Source of the DNA: Desulfitobacterium hafniense DCB-2 | GTDB taxonomy: Bacteria > Bacillota > Desulfitobacteriia > Desulfitobacteriales > Desulfitobacteriaceae | Direction: 5' to 3' | NCBI RefSeq assembly: GCF_000021925.1 | Contig: NC_011830.1 | Location: forward strand, 62,001 to 126,000 | DNA length: 64,000 bases | Shown: positions 16,345 to 24,218 of the stretch, in pieces | Position numbering within the stretch: position 1 is the stretch's first letter | How the letters are laid out: every line of letters begins with the position of its first letter | Translations under genes and position numbers: made by a program | Notes under the pieces: generated by a model | The model's input: the letters and a program-made list of their open reading frames with translations, nothing else | Database searches by the model: none | Told to the model about the DNA's origin: nothing

Positions 16345-18111
16345 TTGAAAAGTATTAGAACTCGGTTGATTTTGGTATTCCTTCTCACATCCATCATGAT
16401 GGCGGGCATTGTCGGTGGGTTTAATATCTATAACCAAACAGTGCTGACGCAAAACAATGTGGATGAATATCGCAAGACTTTGTATGAGGAATATGATCGG
16501 GGCCTTAAAATGAATGTAGAGATCGCAATAAGCATTATTCAGGGAGTCTATCGAGAGCAGCAGGAAGGATTATTGACTGAAGCGGAAGCCAGGGAAAAAG
16601 CGGCGGCTCTGGTGCGCACTATTCTCTTCGATCAGGGCAATTATATCTGGGTGGATACCGTTGAAGGAATCAATGTGGTTTATCTGGGTAAAGACTCAGA
16701 GGGAAAAAGCCGGATTGATGCGGTAGATCCCAGTGGCTTTCTTTACATAAGAGAACTGATTAAAAACGGTATGCAGGAGGGCGGCGGGTATACAGATTAT
16801 GAATTCGCCAAACCCAATGAATCAGAACCTAAGCCCAAGCGGAGCTATACACAGCTTTTTGAGCCTTATGCCTGGATCGTGGGCACAGGGAACTGGGTTG
16901 ATGATATCGAGAGCAAAGTCAGTGAAAAAGAAATGTATTATAACCAACACATGTTAAACGATATTATTAAAGTAGTCGCCGCCATGGTGATCGGCCTTGG
17001 GGTGGTGGCTGTTCTGGCTTTTGTCATCAGCGGGCGCATTGCCCAAAGGGTTCAGCGCATCGCCCAAGGAGCCAGGGAAGTCGCACAGGGTAATCTGACC
17101 ATTGACAAGATTGTGGTGGATACCCAGGACGAGCTGGGTCAATTGGCCGGTGATTTTAATCAAATGACCGATAACCTGGCGGAAGTGGTCAAAAAGGTGG
17201 CCTACGCCTCCGAGCAAGTATCTCTGACTGCTCAGGAGCTCTCCTCCGGAGCGGAAGAATCTGCCCAAGCGGCTATGGAGGTTGCTGCGGCAGTCACCGA
17301 CGTTGCCCAGGGTACGGAAAGACAAATAAGATCTGTCAGTGAAGTTTCCGAAGTCGTGAAGGAAATGGCGGCAGGGATGGAACAGGTTTTGACCAATACA
17401 GGCTATGTGGTTCGCTCGGCTGAAGAGACATCTCAAGCCGCTGCCAAAGGCCAGGGTTCTGTAGAGACCACCATTGAACAGATGAATCATATCCAAAAGG
17501 TGGTTAACCATAGCGCAGAATTGGTAGAACGGCTGGGTCTTCGCTCCCAGGAGATCGGTCAAATCATCGAGACCATCTCCGGCATCGCAGCCCAGACCAA
17601 TCTTCTGGCCCTGAACGCAGCCATTGAGGCAGCCCGGGCAGGTGAACAAGGACGAGGGTTTGCCGTGGTTGCTGAAGAGGTAAGGAAGTTAGCGGAGCAA
17701 TCCCAAGGGGCGGCCAAGCAGATCTCCGCCCTCATCTTGGAAATCCAGGGGGATACGGTGAAAGCTGTGGAGGCTATGCAGGAGGGAACCCATGAAGTAG
17801 GAAAAGGGGCAAAAGTGGTCGTCGAAGCCGGAAGCGCTTTTGCAGAGATAGCCGAGCTTATTCAAGAGGTGACCGGGCAAGTTCGGGATATATCCGCTGA
17901 GATTGAGCAAATATCCCAGGGAAATGAGCGGATCATTCGGGCGGTGGAAGAAGTGGATCAGATCAGCCGGGAGATTACGGATCAGACCTATGGTGTCTCA
18001 GCCTCCACTGAAGAGCAGTCCGCTTCTGTCGAAGAAATCGCTTCTTCCTGTCAGGTATTGGAGAATATGGCCATGGAATTGGAGAAGATTCTGGCAAAAT
18101 TCAAAGTATAA
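16345..18111 (+). CDS. Methyl-accepting chemotaxis protein with single Cache sensor (copy 1)
   Basis: 588 residues. TM1 at about 7-27; an extracytoplasmic sCache_2 domain (about 30-195; YIWVDTVEGINVVYLGKDSEGKSR, YTQLFEPYAWIVGTGNWVDDIE); TM2 at about 205-230; a HAMP domain; and the MCP signalling domain with hairpin tip ETISGIAAQTNLLALNAAIE, then EAARAGEQGRGFAVVAEEVR. sCache_2 domains usually bind small organic acids; the ligand is unknown. I take TTG 16345 (GGGAGG 8 bases upstream) because the downstream paralogue starts identically (LKSIR); the frame is open back to 16183. It ends without a CheR-docking pentapeptide. Confidence 0.9.
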   Translation: MKSIRTRLILVFLLTSIMMAGIVGGFNIYNQTVLTQNNVDEYRKTLYEEYDRGLKMNVEIAISIIQGVYREQQEGLLTEAEAREKAAALVRTILFDQGNYIWVDTVEGINVVYLGKDSEGKSRIDAVDPSGFLYIRELIKNGMQEGGGYTDYEFAKPNESEPKPKRSYTQLFEPYAWIVGTGNWVDDIESKVSEKEMYYNQHMLNDIIKVVAAMVIGLGVVAVLAFVISGRIAQRVQRIAQGAREVAQGNLTIDKIVVDTQDELGQLAGDFNQMTDNLAEVVKKVAYASEQVSLTAQELSSGAEESAQAAMEVAAAVTDVAQGTERQIRSVSEVSEVVKEMAAGMEQVLTNTGYVVRSAEETSQAAAKGQGSVETTIEQMNHIQKVVNHSAELVERLGLRSQEIGQIIETISGIAAQTNLLALNAAIEAARAGEQGRGFAVVAEEVRKLAEQSQGAAKQISALILEIQGDTVKAVEAMQEGTHEVGKGAKVVVEAGSAFAEIAELIQEVTGQVRDISAEIEQISQGNERIIRAVEEVDQISREITDQTYGVSASTEEQSASVEEIASSCQVLENMAMELEKILAKFKV

Positions 18112-18136
18112 AAGAAAATAGTTCTAAAGTCCTAGG

Positions 18137-18181
18137 AAATAGTATAAAGGTCACAGCTAAGCTGTGACCTTTATACTATTT
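18137..18181. repeat. Perfect 45-base palindrome between the two chemoreceptor genes
   Basis: AAATAGTATAAAGGTCACAG reads inward from 18137 and its exact complement reads back from 18181, giving a stem of about 20 bp with a minimal loop. No T tract follows on either strand beyond the terminal ATTT. It could be a terminator-like or mRNA-stabilising hairpin of copy 1, or a bidirectional transcription block. Confidence 0.85.
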
Positions 18182-18343
18182 AGAAAATAAAAAGTTTTCG
18201 AAATAGACAAAATCAATAAAATTATATTGCATTATATGGTGAATTAATTAATAATGGCTTAGGGGTCTGACCGCTGCCTGATTTTACATAACTAAATATA
18301 TTTTTTAGAAAAAAATCATAAAGACAAGGGAGGAGCAAGAAGA

Positions 18344-20110
18344 TTGAAAAGTATCAGAGCGCGTCTAATTTTAGCATTTATTTTTACATCCATGCTGATG
18401 AGCATTATTGTGGGAGGGTATAATATCTACCGGCAAATCGACATTTTGAAAAACAATGTCCAGAGCTACCGGGAAACCCTCTTTGCCGAATATGATCGGG
18501 GGATTAAGACAGATGTAGAGATTGCCATCAGCGTCATTGACAAGGTATATAAAGAGCAGCAGGCAGGCCTGCTCTCAGAGGAGGAGGCTAAGACCAAGGC
18601 TGCCGACCTGGTTCGGGAGCTTCGCTTTGACGGGGAGAACTATTTCTGGGTTGATACCACTGAAGGAATTAATGTGGTTCTCCTGGGGCGGGATACCGAA
18701 GGGAAGAGCCGGCTTGATGCAGTGGACCCTAATGGCTATGCCTATGTACGGGATGGCTTTATAAAAAATGCGCTTAGTGGCGGAGGCTACTCAGACTATG
18801 AATTTGCTAAACCCAATGAAACGGAGCCCACCCCCAAGAGAGGATATACCCAGCTCTTTGAGCCCTATGGCTGGGTTATAGGAACCGGGAACTGGGTGGA
18901 CGATATTGAGACAGAGGTCATTGCCCAAGAGCTGATCTATCAAAAACAAATGTCCAAGGATATTATAAGCATCTCTGTCGCCATGATTCTTGGTTTAATC
19001 ATCGTAAGCGCCGTCGGCTTTAAAATCAGCCAGGGTATTACCAGGCAGGTCAAACAGGTTGCCCAGGGTGCCAATGAAGTGGCCCAAGGCAATCTGAGGA
19101 TTGAGAAAATCCAAGTGGATTCAAGGGATGAGCTGGGTCAGCTGGCTCAGGATTTTAACCACATGGCAGAGAACCTTACCCAATTGGTCAAACAGGTTTC
19201 CCTGGCTTCGGAACATATCGCCTCCTCTTCTCAACAATTGTCCGCAGGAGCCGAACAATCAGCCCAGGCGGCTAATGAAGTAGCCTCTGCGATCACCGAA
19301 GTGGCTCAGGGGACGGAAAAGCAGATGACCGCAGTGAATGACGTGGCGGCTGTGGTGGAAGAAATGGCGGCAGGAATGGGTCAAGTGCTGAACAATACGG
19401 AATATGTGGTTCGTTCAGCCGAAGGAACAGCCAAAGCCACTGACAAGGGCCAGCAATCCATCCATACCACCGTCAAGCAAATGGAGAGTATCCAAAAGGC
19501 GGTCAACCATAGTGCTTCCTTAGTGGAGCACCTGGGAGTCCGTTCCCAGGAGATCGGACAGATCGTTGAAGCCATCTCCGGGATCGCCGATCAAACCAAT
19601 CTTTTGGCTCTCAATGCCGCCATCGAAGCAGCCCGGGCCGGTGAACAGGGAAGAGGATTTGCGGTGGTGGCCGAAGAGGTCCGCAAATTGGCTGAACAAT
19701 CTCAGATTGCCGCCAAACAAATCGCCGATCTTATTGGGGAAATTCAGGAGGATACCCATAAGGCCGTAGACTCGATGAAGAACGGGACACAAGAGGTTGA
19801 GATTGGGTCCAAGGTGGTCCATGAAGCAGGCAGCGCTTTCGAAGAGATTGCCGGCCTTATTCAAGAGGTTACCGGGCAGGTTCGGGGAATCTCTCATGAG
19901 ATTGAAGAAATTTCTCAGGGCAATGAACGGATTGTTGCCTCCATCCATGAAGTCAACCAGATCAGCAAATCCATTGCCGAACAGACTCTCAATGTGTCGG
20001 CTTCAACGGAGGAGCAATCGGCTTCTGTGGAAGAGATCGCCTCTTCCAGCCAATTGCTGGCCAAAATGACCGAAGATATGGAGCAGGCACTTCACAAATT
20101 CAAGATATAA
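18344..20110 (+). CDS. Methyl-accepting chemotaxis protein with single Cache sensor (copy 2)
   Basis: 588 residues, exactly the length of copy 1 and collinear with it: TM1, sCache_2 (YFWVDTTEGINVVLLGRDTEGKSR), TM2 at about 207-229, HAMP, and a signalling domain (EAISGIADQTNLLALNAAIE). The two differ throughout the sensor but share its landmarks, so they look like a tandem duplication with possible ligand divergence. The start is TTG 18344 with GGGAGGAG upstream. The 232 bases before it hold the 45-base palindrome and AT-rich sequence without a clear promoter. The stop overlaps the convergent DUF1624 gene by 11 bases. Confidence 0.9.
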   Translation: MKSIRARLILAFIFTSMLMSIIVGGYNIYRQIDILKNNVQSYRETLFAEYDRGIKTDVEIAISVIDKVYKEQQAGLLSEEEAKTKAADLVRELRFDGENYFWVDTTEGINVVLLGRDTEGKSRLDAVDPNGYAYVRDGFIKNALSGGGYSDYEFAKPNETEPTPKRGYTQLFEPYGWVIGTGNWVDDIETEVIAQELIYQKQMSKDIISISVAMILGLIIVSAVGFKISQGITRQVKQVAQGANEVAQGNLRIEKIQVDSRDELGQLAQDFNHMAENLTQLVKQVSLASEHIASSSQQLSAGAEQSAQAANEVASAITEVAQGTEKQMTAVNDVAAVVEEMAAGMGQVLNNTEYVVRSAEGTAKATDKGQQSIHTTVKQMESIQKAVNHSASLVEHLGVRSQEIGQIVEAISGIADQTNLLALNAAIEAARAGEQGRGFAVVAEEVRKLAEQSQIAAKQIADLIGEIQEDTHKAVDSMKNGTQEVEIGSKVVHEAGSAFEEIAGLIQEVTGQVRGISHEIEEISQGNERIVASIHEVNQISKSIAEQTLNVSASTEEQSASVEEIASSSQLLAKMTEDMEQALHKFKI

Positions 20111-20813
20111 TGGCAATGGCCTTTAAGGCAAAAATAAGCCCAAGTAAAATGGGTTGATGTATTAAGTAAATCCATAAGGAATGGCGGCTGACCCATGTAA
20201 CCATGGGGTAGGCCGCTTTGCTCTTTTCCGCCGGAGGGACAGAGGCATTGGTCCTGCTGTGCTCAGCAAAGAAATAACGATAACAGGGGACTCCCAGCAA
20301 AGTGACGCCGCTATAAGGAAACAGAGGGTAAAAGTCCATGGTGGCAAAGCCGGGATACATAAATCCCAGAGGGAGAAGCAGAGGGGTGTTCACCGCTTGG
20401 TCTTTGATGATCAAGCCGCCGGCGATGATCAAAACGGAGCCCAGAATGAGCGCACCGTTGGGAAGTTTTTGAATCAAGGGATAGAGAACCATCATAACCC
20501 CTAAGAAGTGGAGAATCCCAAAGCGGACATATTGCTCAGGAAAGGTCACATAAGTCACCAGGGTAATGATCATCCCAAAAAATAAGACCCGCAATCCGTT
20601 TTTAAGGGGATGCTTGCTGAAGCCGCTGCTTAAGCCGGAAAGAAAGATAAAAAGCAGAGCAGCCGTTTTACCGATGCTAAACCAGAAAAGAGCGTCTACA
20701 TCAACAGCCAAACCGGTCCATTGATCTAAATCATAGATGAGGTGATACGTAATCATTAAAGCGAGAGCCAGAGTGCGCAAACTATCAATAATGGGAAAGC
20801 GGGTGGAAGTCAA
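20100..20813 (-). CDS. DUF1624/HGSNAT-type membrane acyltransferase-like protein
   Basis: 237 residues, about seven predicted membrane helices. The N-terminal RFPIIDSLRTLALALMITYHLIYDLDQW has the Asp-Arg and membrane His of the heparan-alpha-glucosaminide N-acetyltransferase catalytic (DUF1624) family; LFIFLSGLSSG and RHSLWIYLIHQPILLGL near the ends also fit. The probable role is transmembrane acetylation of a sugar or wall polymer, substrate unknown. The start is TTG 20813 with GAGAGGATG upstream; a nearby ATG (20823) is out of frame. It may be cotranscribed with the glycosyltransferase upstream, which would suit envelope glycan modification. Confidence 0.75.
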   Translation of the reverse strand: MTSTRFPIIDSLRTLALALMITYHLIYDLDQWTGLAVDVDALFWFSIGKTAALLFIFLSGLSSGFSKHPLKNGLRVLFFGMIITLVTYVTFPEQYVRFGILHFLGVMMVLYPLIQKLPNGALILGSVLIIAGGLIIKDQAVNTPLLLPLGFMYPGFATMDFYPLFPYSGVTLLGVPCYRYFFAEHSRTNASVPPAEKSKAAYPMVTWVSRHSLWIYLIHQPILLGLIFALKAIAIIS

Positions 20814-20898
20814 AAGGCTTCATCCTCTCAGAATTAATCAAAGCCACGGACCTCCCTATAGTATATCAGGTTGAAAACCCAACACCAAGGGACTTGCC

Positions 20899-21756
20899 TC
20901 AAGAATATCCGCCCAACCAGGGTGTATCCCTGGGAATGATTAAATGGTTTTCGCAATAGGAGTGGGTGGTGATTAAAGATTCCGTCCAAAGCTGGAGAAT
21001 ATCGAAGCGTCGTTCGGGATGATAACCCAGCATTTTGTGTTTTCCCAGCGAACGTGTGACCTCCTCGTTGCGGGCCAAAGTCAGCCCCATCACACAGTCA
21101 CCGATGATGGTTTCAGCGATGAGACGGGCATGGCGGCGGTGTTTGCGGGGGGATTTAAGGTCCTGATGGCGTATGGAGGTGGCCACTTTGACCTTAAGGT
21201 CGAAGCGCTTGGCCAGGACCAGGGTCAGGGGGGGAATGGCAATGGCTTCAGGCATAAGAACTTCCAGCGCTTTGGCAGACAGGGCATGGGGACCGTGGGT
21301 GGGAGTGGCATTGCCTAATAGCTGAAAATAGCCTAATTCTTTATTCAAACTTCCCCGGAAGCGGAGGACGAGATTAGCCAGCTTAGCCCGGTGAGTAATG
21401 TAGGGATAGCAGTTGGTCAGGGCTATATCCGTACCATCGGCTAAGGCAGCCAGGAGTTTGGCTAAGCCATCATAAATATCCCCCGAGGTGTCGCCATCCA
21501 CAAAGAGCACGCCCTGAGTATGGAGAGAACGGGCATAAAGGGCCCCAATAGCCCGGGGAACATCAATGCCCAGGGGTTCGGCAAAGTAAATGGTATGGAT
21601 GCGCTGATCCAGGATAGTGCGGGTCAAATCAAGGGTCCGATCAGTACAGCCGTTGAGGACCAGAATGACTCTTTTTATGGGCAATTTCAAGACCGTGGCT
21701 AAGACGGCCAGAATGCTTTTTTCTTCATTTTGGGCAGGAATGACCACATCATACAT
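20899..21756 (-). CDS. Glycosyltransferase family 2 protein
   Basis: 285 residues. The GT-A fold starts MYDVVIPAQNEEKSILAVLATVL, then RVILVLNGCTDRT, and VLFVDGDTSGDI supplies the metal-binding D-x-D-type motif (DGD). No membrane helices are evident, so it is likely cytosolic. The acceptor is unknown; the C-terminal part (about 220-285) shows no other domain. It lies 85 bases upstream of the DUF1624 gene on the same strand and diverges from yabG. TCTCTCCTCA before the ATG corresponds to a GAGGAGAGA ribosome site. Confidence 0.8.
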   Translation of the reverse strand: MYDVVIPAQNEEKSILAVLATVLKLPIKRVILVLNGCTDRTLDLTRTILDQRIHTIYFAEPLGIDVPRAIGALYARSLHTQGVLFVDGDTSGDIYDGLAKLLAALADGTDIALTNCYPYITHRAKLANLVLRFRGSLNKELGYFQLLGNATPTHGPHALSAKALEVLMPEAIAIPPLTLVLAKRFDLKVKVATSIRHQDLKSPRKHRRHARLIAETIIGDCVMGLTLARNEEVTRSLGKHKMLGYHPERRFDILQLWTESLITTHSYCENHLIIPRDTPWLGGYS

Positions 21757-21872
21757 GCTATCTCTCCTCAGGGAAGCTTATTTTCAATTTCAGTGATCAG
21801 GAATAAGAGCTCTTGCTTTCCGGGCAGAGTTTTCTCTATATTTATATGCCGTTTTTTCTCATCGGTCATAGG

Positions 21873-21885
21873 ATATAGAGAGAGG
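21873..21885 (+). promoter_or_regulatory. Possible mother-cell sigma -10 element of yabG
   Basis: CATAGGATA fits the C-A-T-A-n-n-n-T-A pattern of sigma-K -10 elements and partly that of sigma-E. The expected -35 is not convincing. yabG is sigma-K-dependent in Bacillus, so the match is reported only as compatible. Confidence 0.3.
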
Positions 21886-21902
21886 TCGGAAGGAGGGCAC
21901 AC

Positions 21903-22736
21903 ATGTTAAAAGTTGGCGATATTGTGGCTAGAAAATCCCATAAACAAGATTTATTTTTTCGTATCGAGCAGATTATGTCGATTAAGGGAGAGCGGATTGC
22001 AATCTTAAAGGGCATAAATCTCAGGCTTATAGCCGATGCACCTCTTCAGGATCTGGTGGAAAAAGAGCCGTCAGAGGTTGCCCATTACCAACGGGAGGAT
22101 TACCAGGATATTTATAACAAGCTGAAAATCGTGGTCAATCAGCGTAAGTATGTTCCGGAGGTTCAGGATGAATTCTATGAAATCCCGGGGCGGGTGCTGC
22201 ATCTGGACGGGGATGAGGAATATCTGAGTCAATGCATCAAGACATATCAGCAGCTGGGACTGGATGCTAAAGGGATCTGTATATCTGAAGCGGAGCAGCC
22301 CAAGAAGATACGGCAGGTTCTTCAGGAAAACCCCACAGACATCGTGGTTCTCACGGGGCATGACGGGTTTCTCAAGGGAAAAAAGGATTTTAAGAGCCTT
22401 GACAGCTATCGGAGTTCACGCTTTTTCGTGCAATCCGTCTTGGAGGCCCGCCGTTTCCAACCCAATCGGGATGCCCTGGTGATCTTTGCCGGGGCCTGCC
22501 AATCCAATTATGAAGCCATTATCAGAGCGGGGGCCAATTTTGCCTCCTCGCCCAAAAGGACGTTGATCCATGCTTTTGATCCGGTCTTTATCGTCGAGCG
22601 AATCGCCTTTACCCCCATCGATCAGATGGTATCCCTGAAGGAAATCATTCAGCATACAGTCACCGGGACTGACGGCCTGGGAGGAATCGAAACCCGGGGT
22701 CAGCTCCGCAAGGGATATCCGAGAAGTCCTTATTGA
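21903..22736 (+). CDS. yabG: Sporulation-specific protease YabG
   Basis: 277 residues. The N-terminus MLKVGDIVARKSHKQDLFFRI and the later GRVLHLDGDEEYL, VVLTGHDGF and VIFAGACQSNYEAI follow the YabG family, a cysteine protease that trims spore coat proteins in the mother cell. The Cys/His pair (GHDG, GACQS) is intact. GGAAGGAGGG precedes the ATG. In Bacillus yabG follows rsmA directly; here chemotaxis and glycan genes have come between. It is followed by a 12-bp terminator hairpin. Confidence 0.92.
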   Translation: MLKVGDIVARKSHKQDLFFRIEQIMSIKGERIAILKGINLRLIADAPLQDLVEKEPSEVAHYQREDYQDIYNKLKIVVNQRKYVPEVQDEFYEIPGRVLHLDGDEEYLSQCIKTYQQLGLDAKGICISEAEQPKKIRQVLQENPTDIVVLTGHDGFLKGKKDFKSLDSYRSSRFFVQSVLEARRFQPNRDALVIFAGACQSNYEAIIRAGANFASSPKRTLIHAFDPVFIVERIAFTPIDQMVSLKEIIQHTVTGTDGLGGIETRGQLRKGYPRSPY

Positions 22737-22742
22737 TGATGA

Positions 22743-22784
22743 TGAGCGCCTGCGCAGATGAACGCAGGCGCTCATGCATTTTTA
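22743..22784 (+). terminator. Terminator of yabG
   Basis: A perfect 12-bp GC-rich stem (22743-22754 with 22763-22774), an 8-base loop, then ATGCATTTTT. It sits between the convergent yabG and L,D-transpeptidase genes. Confidence 0.88.
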
Positions 22785-22789
22785 GCAGC

Positions 22790-23137
22790 CTACTCCGTGA
22801 TAATTACCGGCGTCCCTGCACCAACCTGATCGTAGAGGGCCTCCACATGATGATTATGCATACGAATACAGCCTAAGGATGCCTGAGTACCGATGCTGGC
22901 GGGCTTATTTGTCCCATGAATCCCATAGTCGGGGAGGGACAGGCCGAGCCAACGGGTACCAAAGGCCCCGCCGGGATTCATGACCTTAGTGGCTACCGCA
23001 TAGTTCCCTAAAGGAGTAGGGGTTGAACTTTTGCCTACGGCACAGGGATAACAGGCCAAAAGTTGATTGCCATCATAAAGTTCTATTTGCCGTGAAGAAC
23101 GGCGAATGATAATTCTGCGTTGGGGTAGCGGATTCAT
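22790..23137 (-). CDS. L,D-transpeptidase (YkuD domain), minimal form
   Basis: 115 residues, essentially a bare YkuD catalytic domain. The active-site signature is HGTNKPASIGTQASLGCIRM, with the nucleophile Cys in S-x-G-C-I-R-M. Such enzymes form 3-3 crosslinks in peptidoglycan or spore cortex. It has no signal peptide, membrane helix or LysM, which is unusual; it may act within the forespore compartment or be exported by another route. Located next to yabG and pointing toward it. The ribosome site is AAGGAGG before ATG 23137. Confidence 0.82.
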   Translation of the reverse strand: MNPLPQRRIIIRRSSRQIELYDGNQLLACYPCAVGKSSTPTPLGNYAVATKVMNPGGAFGTRWLGLSLPDYGIHGTNKPASIGTQASLGCIRMHNHHVEALYDQVGAGTPVIITE

Positions 23138-23277
23138 CAGGTTACCTCCTTCCCTATTTCTTAATCAGTGTATGCTTTCTTGATCCTTTTAGATTCTGAA
23201 TAATCCGGGGGGGTTAAAGCGGAAAATAAGAGAGGCATTGAACGAGACTTCTTTCAGTGATTAAAGGGAGGAATGAC

Positions 23278-24099
23278 ATGAATCATTATGTGGAAGGCAA
23301 GCTCCTCATTATTGGCGGAGCTGAAGACAAAAAGGGAGAGTGCAAAATACTGAAGCGGTTTATCCAGGAAGCGGGAGGAAGGGAAAGCCGGGTAGTGGTT
23401 CTGACCGCCGCCACGGAAATGCCGGAGCAGGTCGGTTCGGAATATAAGGAGCTTTTTGAAAACTTAGGGGCCGCAGAGGTACAGGTTCTGGATATAGCGG
23501 AAAGGGTTTCAGCCAATCGGGAATCCATATCCCAGGAGTTGCAGAAGGCTACCGGAATTTTTTTCACAGGAGGAGACCAGCTGCGTATCACGGGAATTTT
23601 GGGAGGAACCCGCTTAGGAAGAACCCTGCATAACCTCTATCAAAGAGGAGTGATCATTGCCGGAACCAGTGCCGGGGCTTCAGTCATGTCCGATACCATG
23701 ATCGTGGGCGGGGAGGCAGGCACGCCCAAAAAAGACACCCTGACCATGGCCCCCGGTCTGGGTCTGCTTCATTCTGTTGTCGTGGACCAGCATTTTGCCC
23801 AAAGGGGCCGCATCGGCCGCCTGCTCACGGCTATCGCTCAGAATCCTTATGTGCTGGGAGTAGGAATTGACGAAGATACCTCCATCCTTGTTTACTCAGA
23901 CGGCCATTTTACAGTGGTAGGCAGCCAGACCGTTACGGTGGTGGACGCTTCCCCCACCATGGCCAGCAATGTTTCGGAAATTTCGCCGGGCCAAGCCCTG
24001 GTTCTCACCCCTGTGCTCATGCATATCTTATCCGACGGCTATCGTTTTGATCTGAAGAGGAGGGCGGCAAGCTTGAACGAGACTCCCTCCGGTGGGTGA
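23278..24099 (+). CDS. cphB: Cyanophycinase
   Basis: 273 residues, peptidase S51 family. GTSAGASVMSD contains the catalytic Ser (residue 131), and FFTGGDQLRI, IVGGEAG and VVDQHFAQRGRIGRLL are conserved. It hydrolyses cyanophycin (multi-L-arginyl-poly-L-aspartate) to beta-Asp-Arg dipeptides in the cytosol. ATG 23278 follows GGGAGG by 6 bases; an in-frame start at 23257 is less well placed. cphA lies 119 bases downstream on the same strand, so this is a compact make/break pair for a nitrogen reserve. Confidence 0.92.
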   Translation: MNHYVEGKLLIIGGAEDKKGECKILKRFIQEAGGRESRVVVLTAATEMPEQVGSEYKELFENLGAAEVQVLDIAERVSANRESISQELQKATGIFFTGGDQLRITGILGGTRLGRTLHNLYQRGVIIAGTSAGASVMSDTMIVGGEAGTPKKDTLTMAPGLGLLHSVVVDQHFAQRGRIGRLLTAIAQNPYVLGVGIDEDTSILVYSDGHFTVVGSQTVTVVDASPTMASNVSEISPGQALVLTPVLMHILSDGYRFDLKRRAASLNETPSGG

Positions 24100-24218
24100 T
24101 TGGCCTGGGTATTTCCCTTAGACACCTGGAAAAACCGAAAAGCGAATATTGTACCGGAAAAAGGTAAAAATACTAGAGGTGTACTTTTCCCATGGGTTGA
24201 AGGAGGACAAATATCACA

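Noticed and set aside
16954..17649. 231-codon minus-strand frame inside the first chemoreceptor gene
   Set aside because: It mirrors the conserved signalling domain; His/Leu-rich translation without a start site, typical of a shadow frame.
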